A DNA stretch of 64,000 bases from Dokdonella_A sp937902695 (GTDB lineage: Bacteria > Pseudomonadota > Gammaproteobacteria > Xanthomonadales > Rhodanobacteraceae): assembly GCA_048498135.1 (NCBI GenBank), contig JBEHYO010000001.1:99869-163868 (forward strand), written 5' to 3'. A program made the position numbers and the translations under genes. Of the stretch, positions 7,341 through 15,998 are shown piece after piece. The notes beneath the pieces were generated by a model. The model saw only the letters and a program-made list of their open reading frames with translations. It was not told the DNA's origin and did not search any database. Every line of letters begins with the position of its first letter. Positions within the stretch are counted from its first letter, which is position 1.

Positions 7341-10076
7341 CTACACGACCACGTTGACGATCTTGCCCGGCACGACGATGACCTTCTTCGGCGTCGCGCC
7401 GCCGAGCAGATCGACGACCTTCGGTTCGGCGAGCGCGATGCGCTCGACGTCTTCGCGCGATGCCGAAACCGAAACGTCGATCGTGCCGCGCAGCTTGCCG
7501 TTGACCTGCACGGCGAGCGTAACGGTGTCCTTCGCCAGCGCGGCGGGATCCGCGCGCGGCCAGGGCTGGTCGTCGAGCGGGCTGGATTTGATCGAACCCG
7601 GACCGATCGGATGGCCGAGCGCCTGCCAGAGCGCGAGGCAGATGTGCGGCGTCACCGGGTTCAGGAGCAGCACCATCGCTTCGAGCGCTTCGTGGCGCAC
7701 GGCGCGACCCTGGTCGCTCGCATCGTCGAACCTGGCGAGCGCGTTCAGCAGTTCCATCAGCGCCGCGATCGCGGTGTTGAACGCGTAGCGGCGGCCGATG
7801 TCGTCGGACACCTTGTGGATCGTCTCGTGCGTCTGCCGGCGCATGGCCTTCTGCGCCGCGTTCAATGCCGATGCGTCGAGCACGGGCGCGGAACCGCCGG
7901 CGACGTGCGCGGACACCTCGCGCCAGAACCGCCGCAGGAAACGCGCCATGCCCTCGACGCCGGCTTCGCTCCATTCGAGCGACTGATCGGGCGGCGCGGC
8001 GAACATCGAGAAGAGCCGCACGGTGTCGGCGCCGTACTTGTCCACCATCGACTGCGGATCGACGCCGTTGTTCTTCGACTTCGACATCTTCTCGGTGGCA
8101 CCGATCTCAACCGGCTTGCCGTCGGCCTTCAGCACCGCGCCGACGACGCGCGCGCGCTCGTCGCGCCGGATCTCGACGTCGGCCGGATTGATCCAGGTCT
8201 TCGAGCCGTCTTTTTCCTCGCGGTAGAACGTCTCGGCGATGACCATGCCCTGACAGAGGAGATTCGTCGCGGGCTCGTCCGAGTGCACGAGGCCTTCGTC
8301 GCGCAGGAGCTTGTGATAGAACCGGAAATAGAGCAGATGCAGGATCGCGTGCTCGATGCCGCCGATGTACTGGTCGACCGGCAGCCAGTAATCCGCGCGG
8401 CGGTCGACCATGTCCGCGGCGCCCGGGCTCGTGTAGCGCGCGTAGTACCAGCTCGATTCCATGAACGTGTCGAACGTGTCGGTCTCGCGCTCGGCCGGGC
8501 CGCCGCAGTCGGGGCACGTCGTCTTGCGCCACTCGGCATCGGACTTGATCGGCGAGCGCACGCCGGTGAATGCGACGTTCTCCGGCAGGAGCACCGGGAG
8601 CTGGTCCTCCGGTACCGGCACCGCGCCGCATTTCGCGCAATAGATGATCGGGATCGGGCAGCCCCAGTAGCGCTGGCGCGAGACGCCCCAGTCGCGAAGG
8701 CGCCAGTTGACGCGCCGCTCGCCGGTGCCGGTCTCCTCGAAGCGTTTCGCGAGCGCGTCGAACGCACCGCGATAGTCGAGGCCGTCGTACTCGCCCGAGT
8801 TCACCAGCCAGCCGTAGCCGGTGAACGCGCCCTTCTCGACGATGTCGCGCTCAAACTGCTCCACGATCGCGAGCGCCGCAGGCGCCTCGTAGACGTCGAG
8901 CCGCGGCTCCTCGCCGAGCGCGCTCGACATCGGATCGACGTTGCGCGTCGCGTCGCGGCCGAGCTCGCGGATCGCATCGCGCACGGCGTCGCTGACGACG
9001 ACCATCCTGATCAGGAGGTCGTACTTCGTCGCGAACTCCCAGTCGCGCTCGTCGTGGCCCGGCACGGCCATGACGGCGCCGGTGCCGTAGCCCATCAGCA
9101 CGAAGTTAGCGATCCAGATCGGCACTTCCTCGCCGGTGACCGGATGGATTGCGACGAGGCCGGTGTCGATGCCCTTCTTTTCCTGCGTCTCGATGTCGGC
9201 CTCGGCCGTGCCGCCCTGCCGGCATTCGTCGACGAACGCGGCGACGAGCGGCTTCGACGCGGCAGCCTTGAGGGCCAACGGATGCTCGGCGGCGATCGCG
9301 AGATACGTCGCGCCCATCAGCGTGTCCGGGCGCGTCGTGAAGATGCGCAGCGGCTCGGGCTCGCCTTTCACGGCGAAGGCGATCTCGAGGCCTTCCGAGC
9401 GCCCGATCCAGTTGCGCTGCATGATCTTGACCGCATCGGGCCAGCCCGGCAGGCGATCGAGCGACTCGAGGAGCTCATCGGCGTACGCGGTGATCCTGAG
9501 GAACCACTGCGGAATCTCGCGCTTCTCGACCAGCGCGCCGGTGCGCCAGCCGCGCCCGTCTATGACCTGCTCGTTGGCGAGCACGGTCTGGTCGACCGGA
9601 TCCCAGTTCACGACCGATTGCTTGCGGTACGCCAGGCCCTTCTTGAAGAGGCGCACGAACATGCGCTGCTCGTGCACGTAGTACTCGGGCCGCGACGTCG
9701 CGAACTCGCGCGACCAGTCGATCGCGTAGCCGAGCGTCGCGAGCTGGCTGCGCATATGCTCGATGTTCGCGTAGGTCCACTTCGCGGGCGCCGTCGAGTT
9801 CTTGATCGCCGCGTTCTCGGCCGGCAGGCCGAATGCGTCCCACGCCATCGGCTGCAGGACGTTCCTGCCCTGCATGCGCTGGTAGCGCGTGATGACGTCG
9901 CCGATCGTGTAGTTGCGCACGTGGCCCATGTGCAGCGCACCCGACGGGTACGGCAGCATCGACAGGCAATAGAACTTCGGCTTTGGCGAGTTCTCGTCGA
10001 CGACGTAGGCGCGCGTCTCGTTCCAGAACTTCTGCGCGTCGGACTCGATCGCGCGGGGATCGTAGGCTTGCTGCAT
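7341..10076 (-). CDS. leuS: Leucyl-tRNA synthetase LeuS
   Basis: A 911-residue class I aminoacyl-tRNA synthetase that charges tRNA-Leu. Seen: the HIGH-type motif as PYPSGALHMGHVRNY (about residues 41-55), a zinc-ribbon-like insert with paired Cys (CAKC ... CPDC), the CP1 editing domain, the KMSKS loop as KMSKSKNNGVDP, and a C-terminal anticodon-binding region ending in KVIVVPGKIVNVVV. Somewhat longer than the E. coli enzyme (860). The start was placed at the ATG giving MQQAYDPRAIE; the extra upstream codons are Arg-rich and unconserved. First gene of the minus-strand cluster, with its promoter expected in 10077-10226. Confidence 0.97.
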   Translation of the reverse strand: MQQAYDPRAIESDAQKFWNETRAYVVDENSPKPKFYCLSMLPYPSGALHMGHVRNYTIGDVITRYQRMQGRNVLQPMAWDAFGLPAENAAIKNSTAPAKWTYANIEHMRSQLATLGYAIDWSREFATSRPEYYVHEQRMFVRLFKKGLAYRKQSVVNWDPVDQTVLANEQVIDGRGWRTGALVEKREIPQWFLRITAYADELLESLDRLPGWPDAVKIMQRNWIGRSEGLEIAFAVKGEPEPLRIFTTRPDTLMGATYLAIAAEHPLALKAAASKPLVAAFVDECRQGGTAEADIETQEKKGIDTGLVAIHPVTGEEVPIWIANFVLMGYGTGAVMAVPGHDERDWEFATKYDLLIRMVVVSDAVRDAIRELGRDATRNVDPMSSALGEEPRLDVYEAPAALAIVEQFERDIVEKGAFTGYGWLVNSGEYDGLDYRGAFDALAKRFEETGTGERRVNWRLRDWGVSRQRYWGCPIPIIYCAKCGAVPVPEDQLPVLLPENVAFTGVRSPIKSDAEWRKTTCPDCGGPAERETDTFDTFMESSWYYARYTSPGAADMVDRRADYWLPVDQYIGGIEHAILHLLYFRFYHKLLRDEGLVHSDEPATNLLCQGMVIAETFYREEKDGSKTWINPADVEIRRDERARVVGAVLKADGKPVEIGATEKMSKSKNNGVDPQSMVDKYGADTVRLFSMFAAPPDQSLEWSEAGVEGMARFLRRFWREVSAHVAGGSAPVLDASALNAAQKAMRRQTHETIHKVSDDIGRRYAFNTAIAALMELLNALARFDDASDQGRAVRHEALEAMVLLLNPVTPHICLALWQALGHPIGPGSIKSSPLDDQPWPRADPAALAKDTVTLAVQVNGKLRGTIDVSVSASREDVERIALAEPKVVDLLGGATPKKVIVVPGKIVNVVV

Positions 10077-10226
10077 CGTGGGATCGGGGCGGCGCCGCGT
10101 GCATCGACGCGCCGGCCGCAAGAAAATATGGGACGAGGAGCCTAGCTCAGCGAACGTCGCATGGAAAGCGCGCGCCGGGCCGCGCCGGGCATCCGCGGCG
10201 AGGAAATCCCGTCGCCGAAAACGATG

Positions 10227-10251
10227 CCGCCGCCCTCGCGGGCGGCGGTTT
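10227..10251 (-). terminator. Possible terminator hairpin upstream of leuS
   Basis: A perfect nine-base stem ccgccgccc / gggcggcgg with a four-base loop (10227-10248). On the minus strand it is followed by an interrupted T-rich run, so it could end the transcript of the small secreted-protein gene at 10314. A second GC-rich hairpin lies at about 10283-10305. The T tract is poor, so the call is weak. Confidence 0.35.
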
Positions 10252-10313
10252 GCAGGTTCCCTGAAGATCGACCGTACAGCGGTGGCCGCTCGTCCGTGAG
10301 CGGCCGCCGTCGG

Positions 10314-10604
10314 TCACGGGTCGAAACCGTTCGCGAAGATCGTGTCGCTCGCGCAACCCAGCGGGTTGTCGATGCGGCTCGTCATCGTGATTCCGCCACC
10401 CGACGGCGCATGCGACTTCGCCGCCAGGGTCGCGTGGACGCTCATCCGCGCATCCGCCGACTGCAACGTTCCCGTCGGCTTCATTTCCGCGAGGATGCCG
10501 TACTGGGCAGATTCGGCCGAGCCGCTCAGCAACAGGCCGACGCCCAGGGCGCCTGCCGCGCTGACCGCACTCGCGCGCGTCATTGCTCGTGTCCTCGGTT
10601 TCAT
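10314..10604 (-). CDS. Small secreted protein with NGFD C-terminal tail
   Basis: A 96-residue protein with a signal-peptide-like N-terminus (basic MKPRTRAMTR, hydrophobic AAGALGVGLLLSGSAESA, cleavage near residue 33). The mature part is only about 63 residues, has no recognised domain, and ends DTIFANGFDP. The same DTIFANGFD string ends an unrelated secreted protein at 41774. The ATG is one base after the TGA of the S74 protein gene (TGAAATG), so the two are translated together. Function unknown; a small partner or subunit of the S74 protein is the natural guess. Confidence 0.75.
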   Translation of the reverse strand: MKPRTRAMTRASAVSAAGALGVGLLLSGSAESAQYGILAEMKPTGTLQSADARMSVHATLAAKSHAPSGGGITMTSRIDNPLGCASDTIFANGFDP

Positions 10605-10605
10605 T

Positions 10606-11964
10606 TCACTTCCCCTGTGCGGCTTCGAGCTTCTCGAGGCGGGCCGTCAGGCGGTCCACGGTCTTCTGCAGCGCGATGTTCTTCTGGGCGAGCTCCTGCA
10701 CCGCCGCCATGGTCACGATTTCCGCCGGATAGGTATCCACCTGCAGCACTTCGTTGGCCGGTGTCTTCTCGGCGCCGGGCAGGTATTCGCCCGAGCCCGA
10801 GACCGCGTCCGGGAACACCTGCCGGAACTGCTGGGCGATCACGTTGTAATAACGCTGCGAGGCGATCTCGGAATGCTCGGAAAGATACGCTGGCGTGTAT
10901 TCGAACGTGACGAAGTTGAGGCGCGAAAGCGTATCCAGCGCATTGCTAACCGGCTGGATGTTCTGCTTGATGCGCGCGTCCGACGGGGCCTTCGGATTGG
11001 CTGCCGTCGACTGCGAGATCGTCCCCGTGCGGACATTCTTCGCGGAGAGATCGCCGTCGATCTCGACCGGATTGACGACGTGTACGCCGTTGGTCGCATC
11101 GATGTAGAGCTTGCCGTCCGCGTCGTGCTCGTAGAGTCGGCCGTAGCTGCCGGTGCGCGAAACCATCGTGATGTCGGCGTCGTCGTCGCCGCCTGAAACA
11201 CGCGGAGCGACCACGAAATCGTCGCTGCTGCCGAACAGCAGCGTGTTGGTGTTGACCATCGTGCCGCCGGTGGCCGAAATGATGAACTGATCGGGCGCCG
11301 TATCGGTGATTGCGGAGATGCCGCCCTCATCGGCAAAGACGATCGAGCCCTGGTTGACCGTGCCTGCGTTGAAGCCGCCGGCGATCGAGTACGCGCCGGC
11401 CGCGCCGTTCGAGTAGGTCATCGACGTCGCATAGGTGCCGGCCGCCGCCTCACCGCCGTACGGCGACAGGCTGACGCCTCCGCTTGTATAGAAGTTCGCC
11501 GTGTAGAAGCCGTTGACGCCGACATGGAAGTTCGCCGCATCGGTCGTTCCGACGTAGTCACCACCGGTCGTGCCGGCATTGCCGTCTATCAGCCACGACG
11601 GCGGGCAGACGCCGTCCGGCGCAACCGGCGTGCGGCCGCTGAGCGGCGTGAACTCGGAGGTTCCCGCGCGCCGCACGGCGACGCCGACGAACGAGCCCAT
11701 CTTGGCGGAATTGCCGAGATCGACTTCCGTGCTGAATGCGCCGTTGTGCACGTCGACGCCGAACACCGTCGTCGCCGGAGCGCTCGCAATCGCGGCCGAT
11801 TCGGACGGATAGACCGCAATCTGGATGTCGTATTTGCCGTTGGCGCCGCGTCCGGCATCGGTCAGCTGACCGTGGTAGGTGAAGGTACCGGCGAAGGCCG
11901 CCGATGAGGTCAAGGCGAGCAACAGCGCTGCCGCCAACGTTCTGGATCGACTCGAAATAGGCAT
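10606..11964 (-). CDS. Secreted protein with S74-type intramolecular chaperone domain
   Basis: A 452-residue exported protein. Seen: signal peptide (cleavage near AAFAG, residue ~25), a variable Gly/Thr/Ser-rich middle, and a C-terminal domain with SDARIKQNI (residues 328-336), YNVIAQQFRQVFPDAV, EIVTMAAVQELAQKN and a terminal coiled coil. That is the peptidase S74 / intramolecular chaperone domain of phage tailspikes, which trimerises its parent and is then cut off; the Ser-Lys dyad would be Ser328 and Lys333. In bacteria such proteins form surface fibres (family knowledge). No phage genes are near. A purine-rich ribosome-binding site precedes the ATG. Confidence 0.85.
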   Translation of the reverse strand: MPISSRSRTLAAALLLALTSSAAFAGTFTYHGQLTDAGRGANGKYDIQIAVYPSESAAIASAPATTVFGVDVHNGAFSTEVDLGNSAKMGSFVGVAVRRAGTSEFTPLSGRTPVAPDGVCPPSWLIDGNAGTTGGDYVGTTDAANFHVGVNGFYTANFYTSGGVSLSPYGGEAAAGTYATSMTYSNGAAGAYSIAGGFNAGTVNQGSIVFADEGGISAITDTAPDQFIISATGGTMVNTNTLLFGSSDDFVVAPRVSGGDDDADITMVSRTGSYGRLYEHDADGKLYIDATNGVHVVNPVEIDGDLSAKNVRTGTISQSTAANPKAPSDARIKQNIQPVSNALDTLSRLNFVTFEYTPAYLSEHSEIASQRYYNVIAQQFRQVFPDAVSGSGEYLPGAEKTPANEVLQVDTYPAEIVTMAAVQELAQKNIALQKTVDRLTARLEKLEAAQGK

Positions 11965-12098
11965 GTCTCATCTCCCTGTCGTTATACCGCTGTGACCGGC
12001 GGTACCTATACAAACGCAAACGGCGCGGGAACCCTGACAAGCGAGATCGTTCAGGCAGATTCCTGGGCGGGGACGCCTCGCAGGCGCCCGCGAGCGCC

Positions 12099-15000
12099 TC
12101 AGGCGCGCGGCGCCGGCGCGAGACGCTTGCGCAGATCGTCCGCATAGGGCGTGCGCAGCGAGCGAAGATGCCGCTCCACCTCGGACCTCAGCTGGCGGGC
12201 CGGCGCCGTGCGCCCCTCACCGTCCAGCGCGGCGACGAGCGCGACCTCGACCTCGAGAACCCGCGGGTCCGACGCCGGCAGCAGGGGCCTGCGCAATGCC
12301 AGCGCCTCGCGCAGGAGCGCTTCGGCGTCGGCGTGGCGATTCACGGCGAGCTCCGCCCGCGCGAGCGCGAACAGCGGCGTTGCGATCAGGAAGTGCCCCG
12401 GCGGCAGGATCCTGCGCGCGAGCGCGAGCGAGGCTTGGCCATGCTCGATCGCGGCCGCCGTGCCGCCGCCGTCGAGCTCGGTCTCGCTGAGCCCGGCGAG
12501 TGCGACGATCTGCCCGCGATCGGGCGAGCCGATATGGCCGAATGCTGCGTTCGCCTGCGTCAGCATCGAAAGCGCGTCGTCGTGCCTGTGCATGGCACGC
12601 AGCAGCGTGCCGAGATCGGCGCGCGTGTTCGCGACCTGCGGCGATTCGGCCGAACCGTGCGCGAGCACGACCGCGAGCGCGCCGGCCAGATCGCCCTGCG
12701 CATCCGCGTAGCGGCCTTCGAGCATGCGCGTCGTGCCGCGTGCGCGCAGCGGATTCGCGCTCTGCGCGCTGGCCTTGCCGTATGCGGTCTCATAGACGCC
12801 GATCGAGCGCGTCAGCATCGCGTCGGCCTCGGCCAGGCGGCCGAGATCGCGAAGGTCCTTGCCGGCCGCGGTGTAATACGAGCCGAGATCGGGCGGATGC
12901 ATCTGCGCCGAATTGTTCGCCCGATCGATCAGCGCGAGCCGCTGCGGCAGCGATTCGGCGATGCGCCCCTCGAGCTCCAGCGTGACGAGCAGGTTGTGCT
13001 GCACGATCAGCGTATCGCGATGCTGCGGGCCGACCGTTTCCATGCGGATCGCCAGCGACCGGCGCAGCGCGCGCTCGGCGCCGGCGAGATCGCCCTTGTC
13101 GCTCAGCATGTTGCTGAGCTCGTTGAGCGCGTGCGCGACGTGGAAACTGTTCTCGCCGAAGAGCGCGCGCCAGCCGTCGATGCCGTGCCGGAACGCGCCC
13201 TCGGCTTCGTCGAAGCGGCCGGCGTTGCCGAGCACGGTGCCGAGCTCGACCCATTCCTCGGCGACCGATTCGTTGCGATCGCCGAGCGCCGCGACATCCT
13301 GCGCGAGCGCGTCGCGCAGGAGCGCCTCGGCGGCATCGCCGTCGCCCTTGCCGATCAGGCAGTGCGCGATGATGTTGTGCGCCTTGGCGGTGAGCTCGGC
13401 CGACGCCGGCATCGATTCCTGCAGCAGCTGCATGCCTTCCTTCGCGTGCGCGATCGCGACATCGTACTGATCGTTGTCGTCCTCGACGCCGGCGACGCCG
13501 ATGAGCACGCGCGCGCGGATGTCGTCGGGCAATGCCGAGCCTTCGCTCGCCGCCAGCGCGCGCTTCAGAAGCTGCTGCGCGCGGTCGAAATCGCCGATCT
13601 GCTCGTAGAGATCGGCGAGCAGCGCCGAGGCGTCGGCATCGAGCGCGGCATCGTGCGGGCCGCGGTCGATCTGCTGCTCGCCTTTCTCGAGCAGCTCGTG
13701 CGCGGTCAGCGGCTTGCCCTGGTTCGCGTCCGGCTCGGTCTGCTCGAACACCGCGACGAGGAACTGCCGCACCGCTTCGGCGCGGCGCGTCTGCTGCTGC
13801 GCAAGCGCGGCGGCCGAGCGCGCGCGCTGCGCCTGCTCGCGCGCGCGATGCGCCTGCAGCAGCGCCGCGCCGAGTGCCGCGAACAGCACCAGCGTCGCAA
13901 TCAGGGCCGCCGCCGTGCCGATGCGGTGGCGTCCGATGAACTTGCCGATGACGTAGCGCGCGCTGTCGGCGCGCGCCGTGATCGGCCGGTCGTTGAGATA
14001 GTTCTGCACGTCTGCCGCGAGCGCCTCGACGCTCGCATAGCGCCGTTCGGGCTCGCGGCGGAGCGCGGTCAGCACGATCACGTCGAGATCGCCGTGCAGC
14101 GTGCGCGCCGGCAGCGGCGGCACGCGCGCGCGTCGCTCCGGATCGCGCATCGCGGCGGCGACGCTCGGCGCGCTGCACAGCGGGCCGTCGATCAGGCGCG
14201 CCCATTCGACCGGCGTCGCGGTGTCGTCGAGCCGGTACGGACGCGCGCCGGAGAGCAGCTCGTAGAGGAGAACGCCGAGCGCGTAGATGTCGGCCGCCGT
14301 CGTGACGAGCCCGCCGCGCAGCTGCTCGGGCGCCGCGTACGCCGGCGTGAACGCGTGCATGCGCGTCTGCGTATCGTCCGACAGGGCCGGATTCAGCAGC
14401 GTCGCGACGCCGAAATCGAGCAGCTTGACCGTGCCGTCGGACGTGACGAGCACGTTCGACGGCTTGATGTCGCGATGCACGACGAGGCGCCGGTGCGCGA
14501 ATTGCACCGCCTCGCAGATTTCGAGGAACAGCTTGAGGCGCGTGCGCACGTCGCAGTTGCGCTCGCCGACGTACTGCAGGAGCGGCTCGCCGTCGACATA
14601 TTCCATCGCGAAATACGGCCGGCCGTCGTCGGCGATGCCGCCGTCGAGCACGCGCGCGATGTTCGGATGCTCGAGATCGGCAAGGATCTGCCGCTCGCGC
14701 AGGAAACGGCGTCGAAGGCCGGCGCTGTCGTCGCCGGTGCGGATCAGCTTGAGCGCCGCGCGCTGCTCGAACTGCCCGTCCGCCCGCTCGGCGAGATGGA
14801 CCACGCCCATGCCGCCGCGGCCGAGCTCGCGCAGCACGCGCCAGCGTCCGATCCTGAGCCCGGCGATCTCCTCGCCGAGGTCCGGATCGGCGTAATCGGC
14901 CCAGGCGAGCGCAACGTGCCCCGGCGCGTGCAGCAGCGTCGGCGCATCGAGCTCGGCGTCGGCATCGCGGCGCAGCAGCGCCGCCAGCTCGTCGCGCAGC

Positions 15001-15110
15001 GCCGCATCGCCCGCGCAGGCGCGATCGATCGCTGCGTCGCGCGCGGCCTCGGGCAGCTCGACGATCTCGTCGAAGAGCGCGCTGATCCTTCGCCAGCGTT
15101 GCGCGTCCAT
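12099..15110 (-). CDS. Transmembrane Ser/Thr protein kinase with TPR sensor region
   Basis: A 1003-residue Hanks-type kinase. The kinase domain (about 90-360) has glycine loop LGRGGMGVV (96-104), Lys121, catalytic HRDIKPSN (212-219), DFG (232-234) and AAPEQ (259-263). One membrane helix follows (about 395-416), then a long array of TPR-like helices to the C-terminus, probably periplasmic. The start at MDAQRWRRISALFDEIVELP matches the N-terminus usual for this class; upstream codons overlap the sigma gene. It is eight bases downstream of an ECF-like sigma factor gene, a recurring pairing in Xanthomonadales. The kinase probably controls or is induced by that sigma factor (inference). Confidence 0.93.
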   Translation of the reverse strand: MDAQRWRRISALFDEIVELPEAARDAAIDRACAGDAALRDELAALLRRDADAELDAPTLLHAPGHVALAWADYADPDLGEEIAGLRIGRWRVLRELGRGGMGVVHLAERADGQFEQRAALKLIRTGDDSAGLRRRFLRERQILADLEHPNIARVLDGGIADDGRPYFAMEYVDGEPLLQYVGERNCDVRTRLKLFLEICEAVQFAHRRLVVHRDIKPSNVLVTSDGTVKLLDFGVATLLNPALSDDTQTRMHAFTPAYAAPEQLRGGLVTTAADIYALGVLLYELLSGARPYRLDDTATPVEWARLIDGPLCSAPSVAAAMRDPERRARVPPLPARTLHGDLDVIVLTALRREPERRYASVEALAADVQNYLNDRPITARADSARYVIGKFIGRHRIGTAAALIATLVLFAALGAALLQAHRAREQAQRARSAAALAQQQTRRAEAVRQFLVAVFEQTEPDANQGKPLTAHELLEKGEQQIDRGPHDAALDADASALLADLYEQIGDFDRAQQLLKRALAASEGSALPDDIRARVLIGVAGVEDDNDQYDVAIAHAKEGMQLLQESMPASAELTAKAHNIIAHCLIGKGDGDAAEALLRDALAQDVAALGDRNESVAEEWVELGTVLGNAGRFDEAEGAFRHGIDGWRALFGENSFHVAHALNELSNMLSDKGDLAGAERALRRSLAIRMETVGPQHRDTLIVQHNLLVTLELEGRIAESLPQRLALIDRANNSAQMHPPDLGSYYTAAGKDLRDLGRLAEADAMLTRSIGVYETAYGKASAQSANPLRARGTTRMLEGRYADAQGDLAGALAVVLAHGSAESPQVANTRADLGTLLRAMHRHDDALSMLTQANAAFGHIGSPDRGQIVALAGLSETELDGGGTAAAIEHGQASLALARRILPPGHFLIATPLFALARAELAVNRHADAEALLREALALRRPLLPASDPRVLEVEVALVAALDGEGRTAPARQLRSEVERHLRSLRTPYADDLRKRLAPAPRA

Positions 15111-15118
15111 CGCGGCGC

Positions 15119-15676
15119 TCAGGCCGCGTTCGAGCCGACGGCGATGCGCTCGAGCAGGAACGCGCGCGCCTTGCGCCACTCGCGGAACGCGGTGCGCGTC
15201 GAGATGCCGCGGAGCGCGGCGACGTCGTCCATCGGCAGTCCCGCGAAGACGTGGAACTCGACCAGCGTGCCGAGCTCGGGATCGACGCGCTCGAGCGCCT
15301 CGAGCGCAACGTCGAGCGCGATCACGTCGGCGAGCGCGCGGCTCGCTTCGGGCAGCTCGTCGGAGAGCTCGGTCCAGGTGAAATCGCGCCCGCGCTTGCG
15401 CGCCTCGCGGCGGCGCGCGTAGTCGACGAGGATCTGCCGCATCGCGCGCGCGACCAGCGTGAAGAACTGCGCGCTCGACGCCGAGGTGCCGAGATGGTCG
15501 CGCAGCTTGAGATACGTCTCGTGGACCAGCGCCGTCGTGTTGAGGGTGATGTCCTTGCCCAGCAGGCGACGCTCGCGCCGTGCGAGGCGGTGCAGCTGGT
15601 CGTAGACGCGCTCGAAGAGAGCGGCATCGTCTCCGCGCGCGGCCATCCGTTGCAGTTCATCTGCGGAAATCGTCAC
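15119..15676 (-). CDS. ECF-like sigma-70 family factor (TIGR02999 type)
   Basis: A 185-residue RNA polymerase sigma factor with region 2 (VYDQLHRLARRERR, LVHETYLKL, ARAMRQILVDYARRR) and region 4 (GTLVEFHVFAGLPMDDVAALRGISTRTAFREWRKAR). The ALVHETYLKL and ILVDYARRR strings are typical of the TIGR02999 ECF-like group. The start is a GTG with a GGGGGA ribosome-binding site six bases upstream. There is no anti-sigma gene; the downstream Ser/Thr kinase gene is the likely regulator. Regulon unknown. Confidence 0.9.
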   Translation of the reverse strand: MTISADELQRMAARGDDAALFERVYDQLHRLARRERRLLGKDITLNTTALVHETYLKLRDHLGTSASSAQFFTLVARAMRQILVDYARRREARKRGRDFTWTELSDELPEASRALADVIALDVALEALERVDPELGTLVEFHVFAGLPMDDVAALRGISTRTAFREWRKARAFLLERIAVGSNAA

Positions 15677-15998
15677 GACGCGTCCCCCAACTCGCCGTCA
15701 CGGACTGTAAGCGCATCGCACCCACCGTTCCACTGGCGCTTTGGCAGTTTCACGGCACGACGACATTCCGGCGGCGAGTTCAGCTTCGCCGCGCCGGAGC
15801 CGCGACGCATGCTTCCTTTGCGGAACCGGATCGAACCCCGCGGGGAAAATCGCATCGCCCGTGCCGCAGCCGTACCGACATCTGCATTCTGGTGTCTCAC
15901 GCGAACGCATCCGCCGGGCGGGCGCATGCCGAACGGCATCTGGCGGTCTCATCGCGGGACGCTATGATCGCGCAGCCACGAACCTCGGATGTCCGCCC
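15677..15998. promoter_or_regulatory. Divergent promoter region, sigma factor / amidohydrolase (322 bp)
   Basis: No gene is supported. For the amidohydrolase a TATGAT -10-like hexamer lies at 15963-15968, about 30 bases before its ATG; no good -35 is visible. Nothing matching a sigma-70 promoter is obvious for the sigma gene, consistent with (but not proof of) autoregulation by an alternative sigma factor. Confidence 0.45.

Noticed and set aside
7326..10145. A 939-codon open frame on the plus strand across leuS
   Set aside because: It is an antisense shadow caused by high GC. The minus strand encodes a complete LeuS with all synthetase motifs.
10606..11964. Prophage tail-fibre gene
   Set aside because: The protein has an N-terminal signal peptide and there are no other phage genes nearby; a bacterial surface fibre is more likely.
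12168..15422. A 1084-codon open frame on the plus strand across the kinase gene
   Set aside because: Composition is Arg/Ala-rich without domains; the minus strand carries the full kinase motifs.
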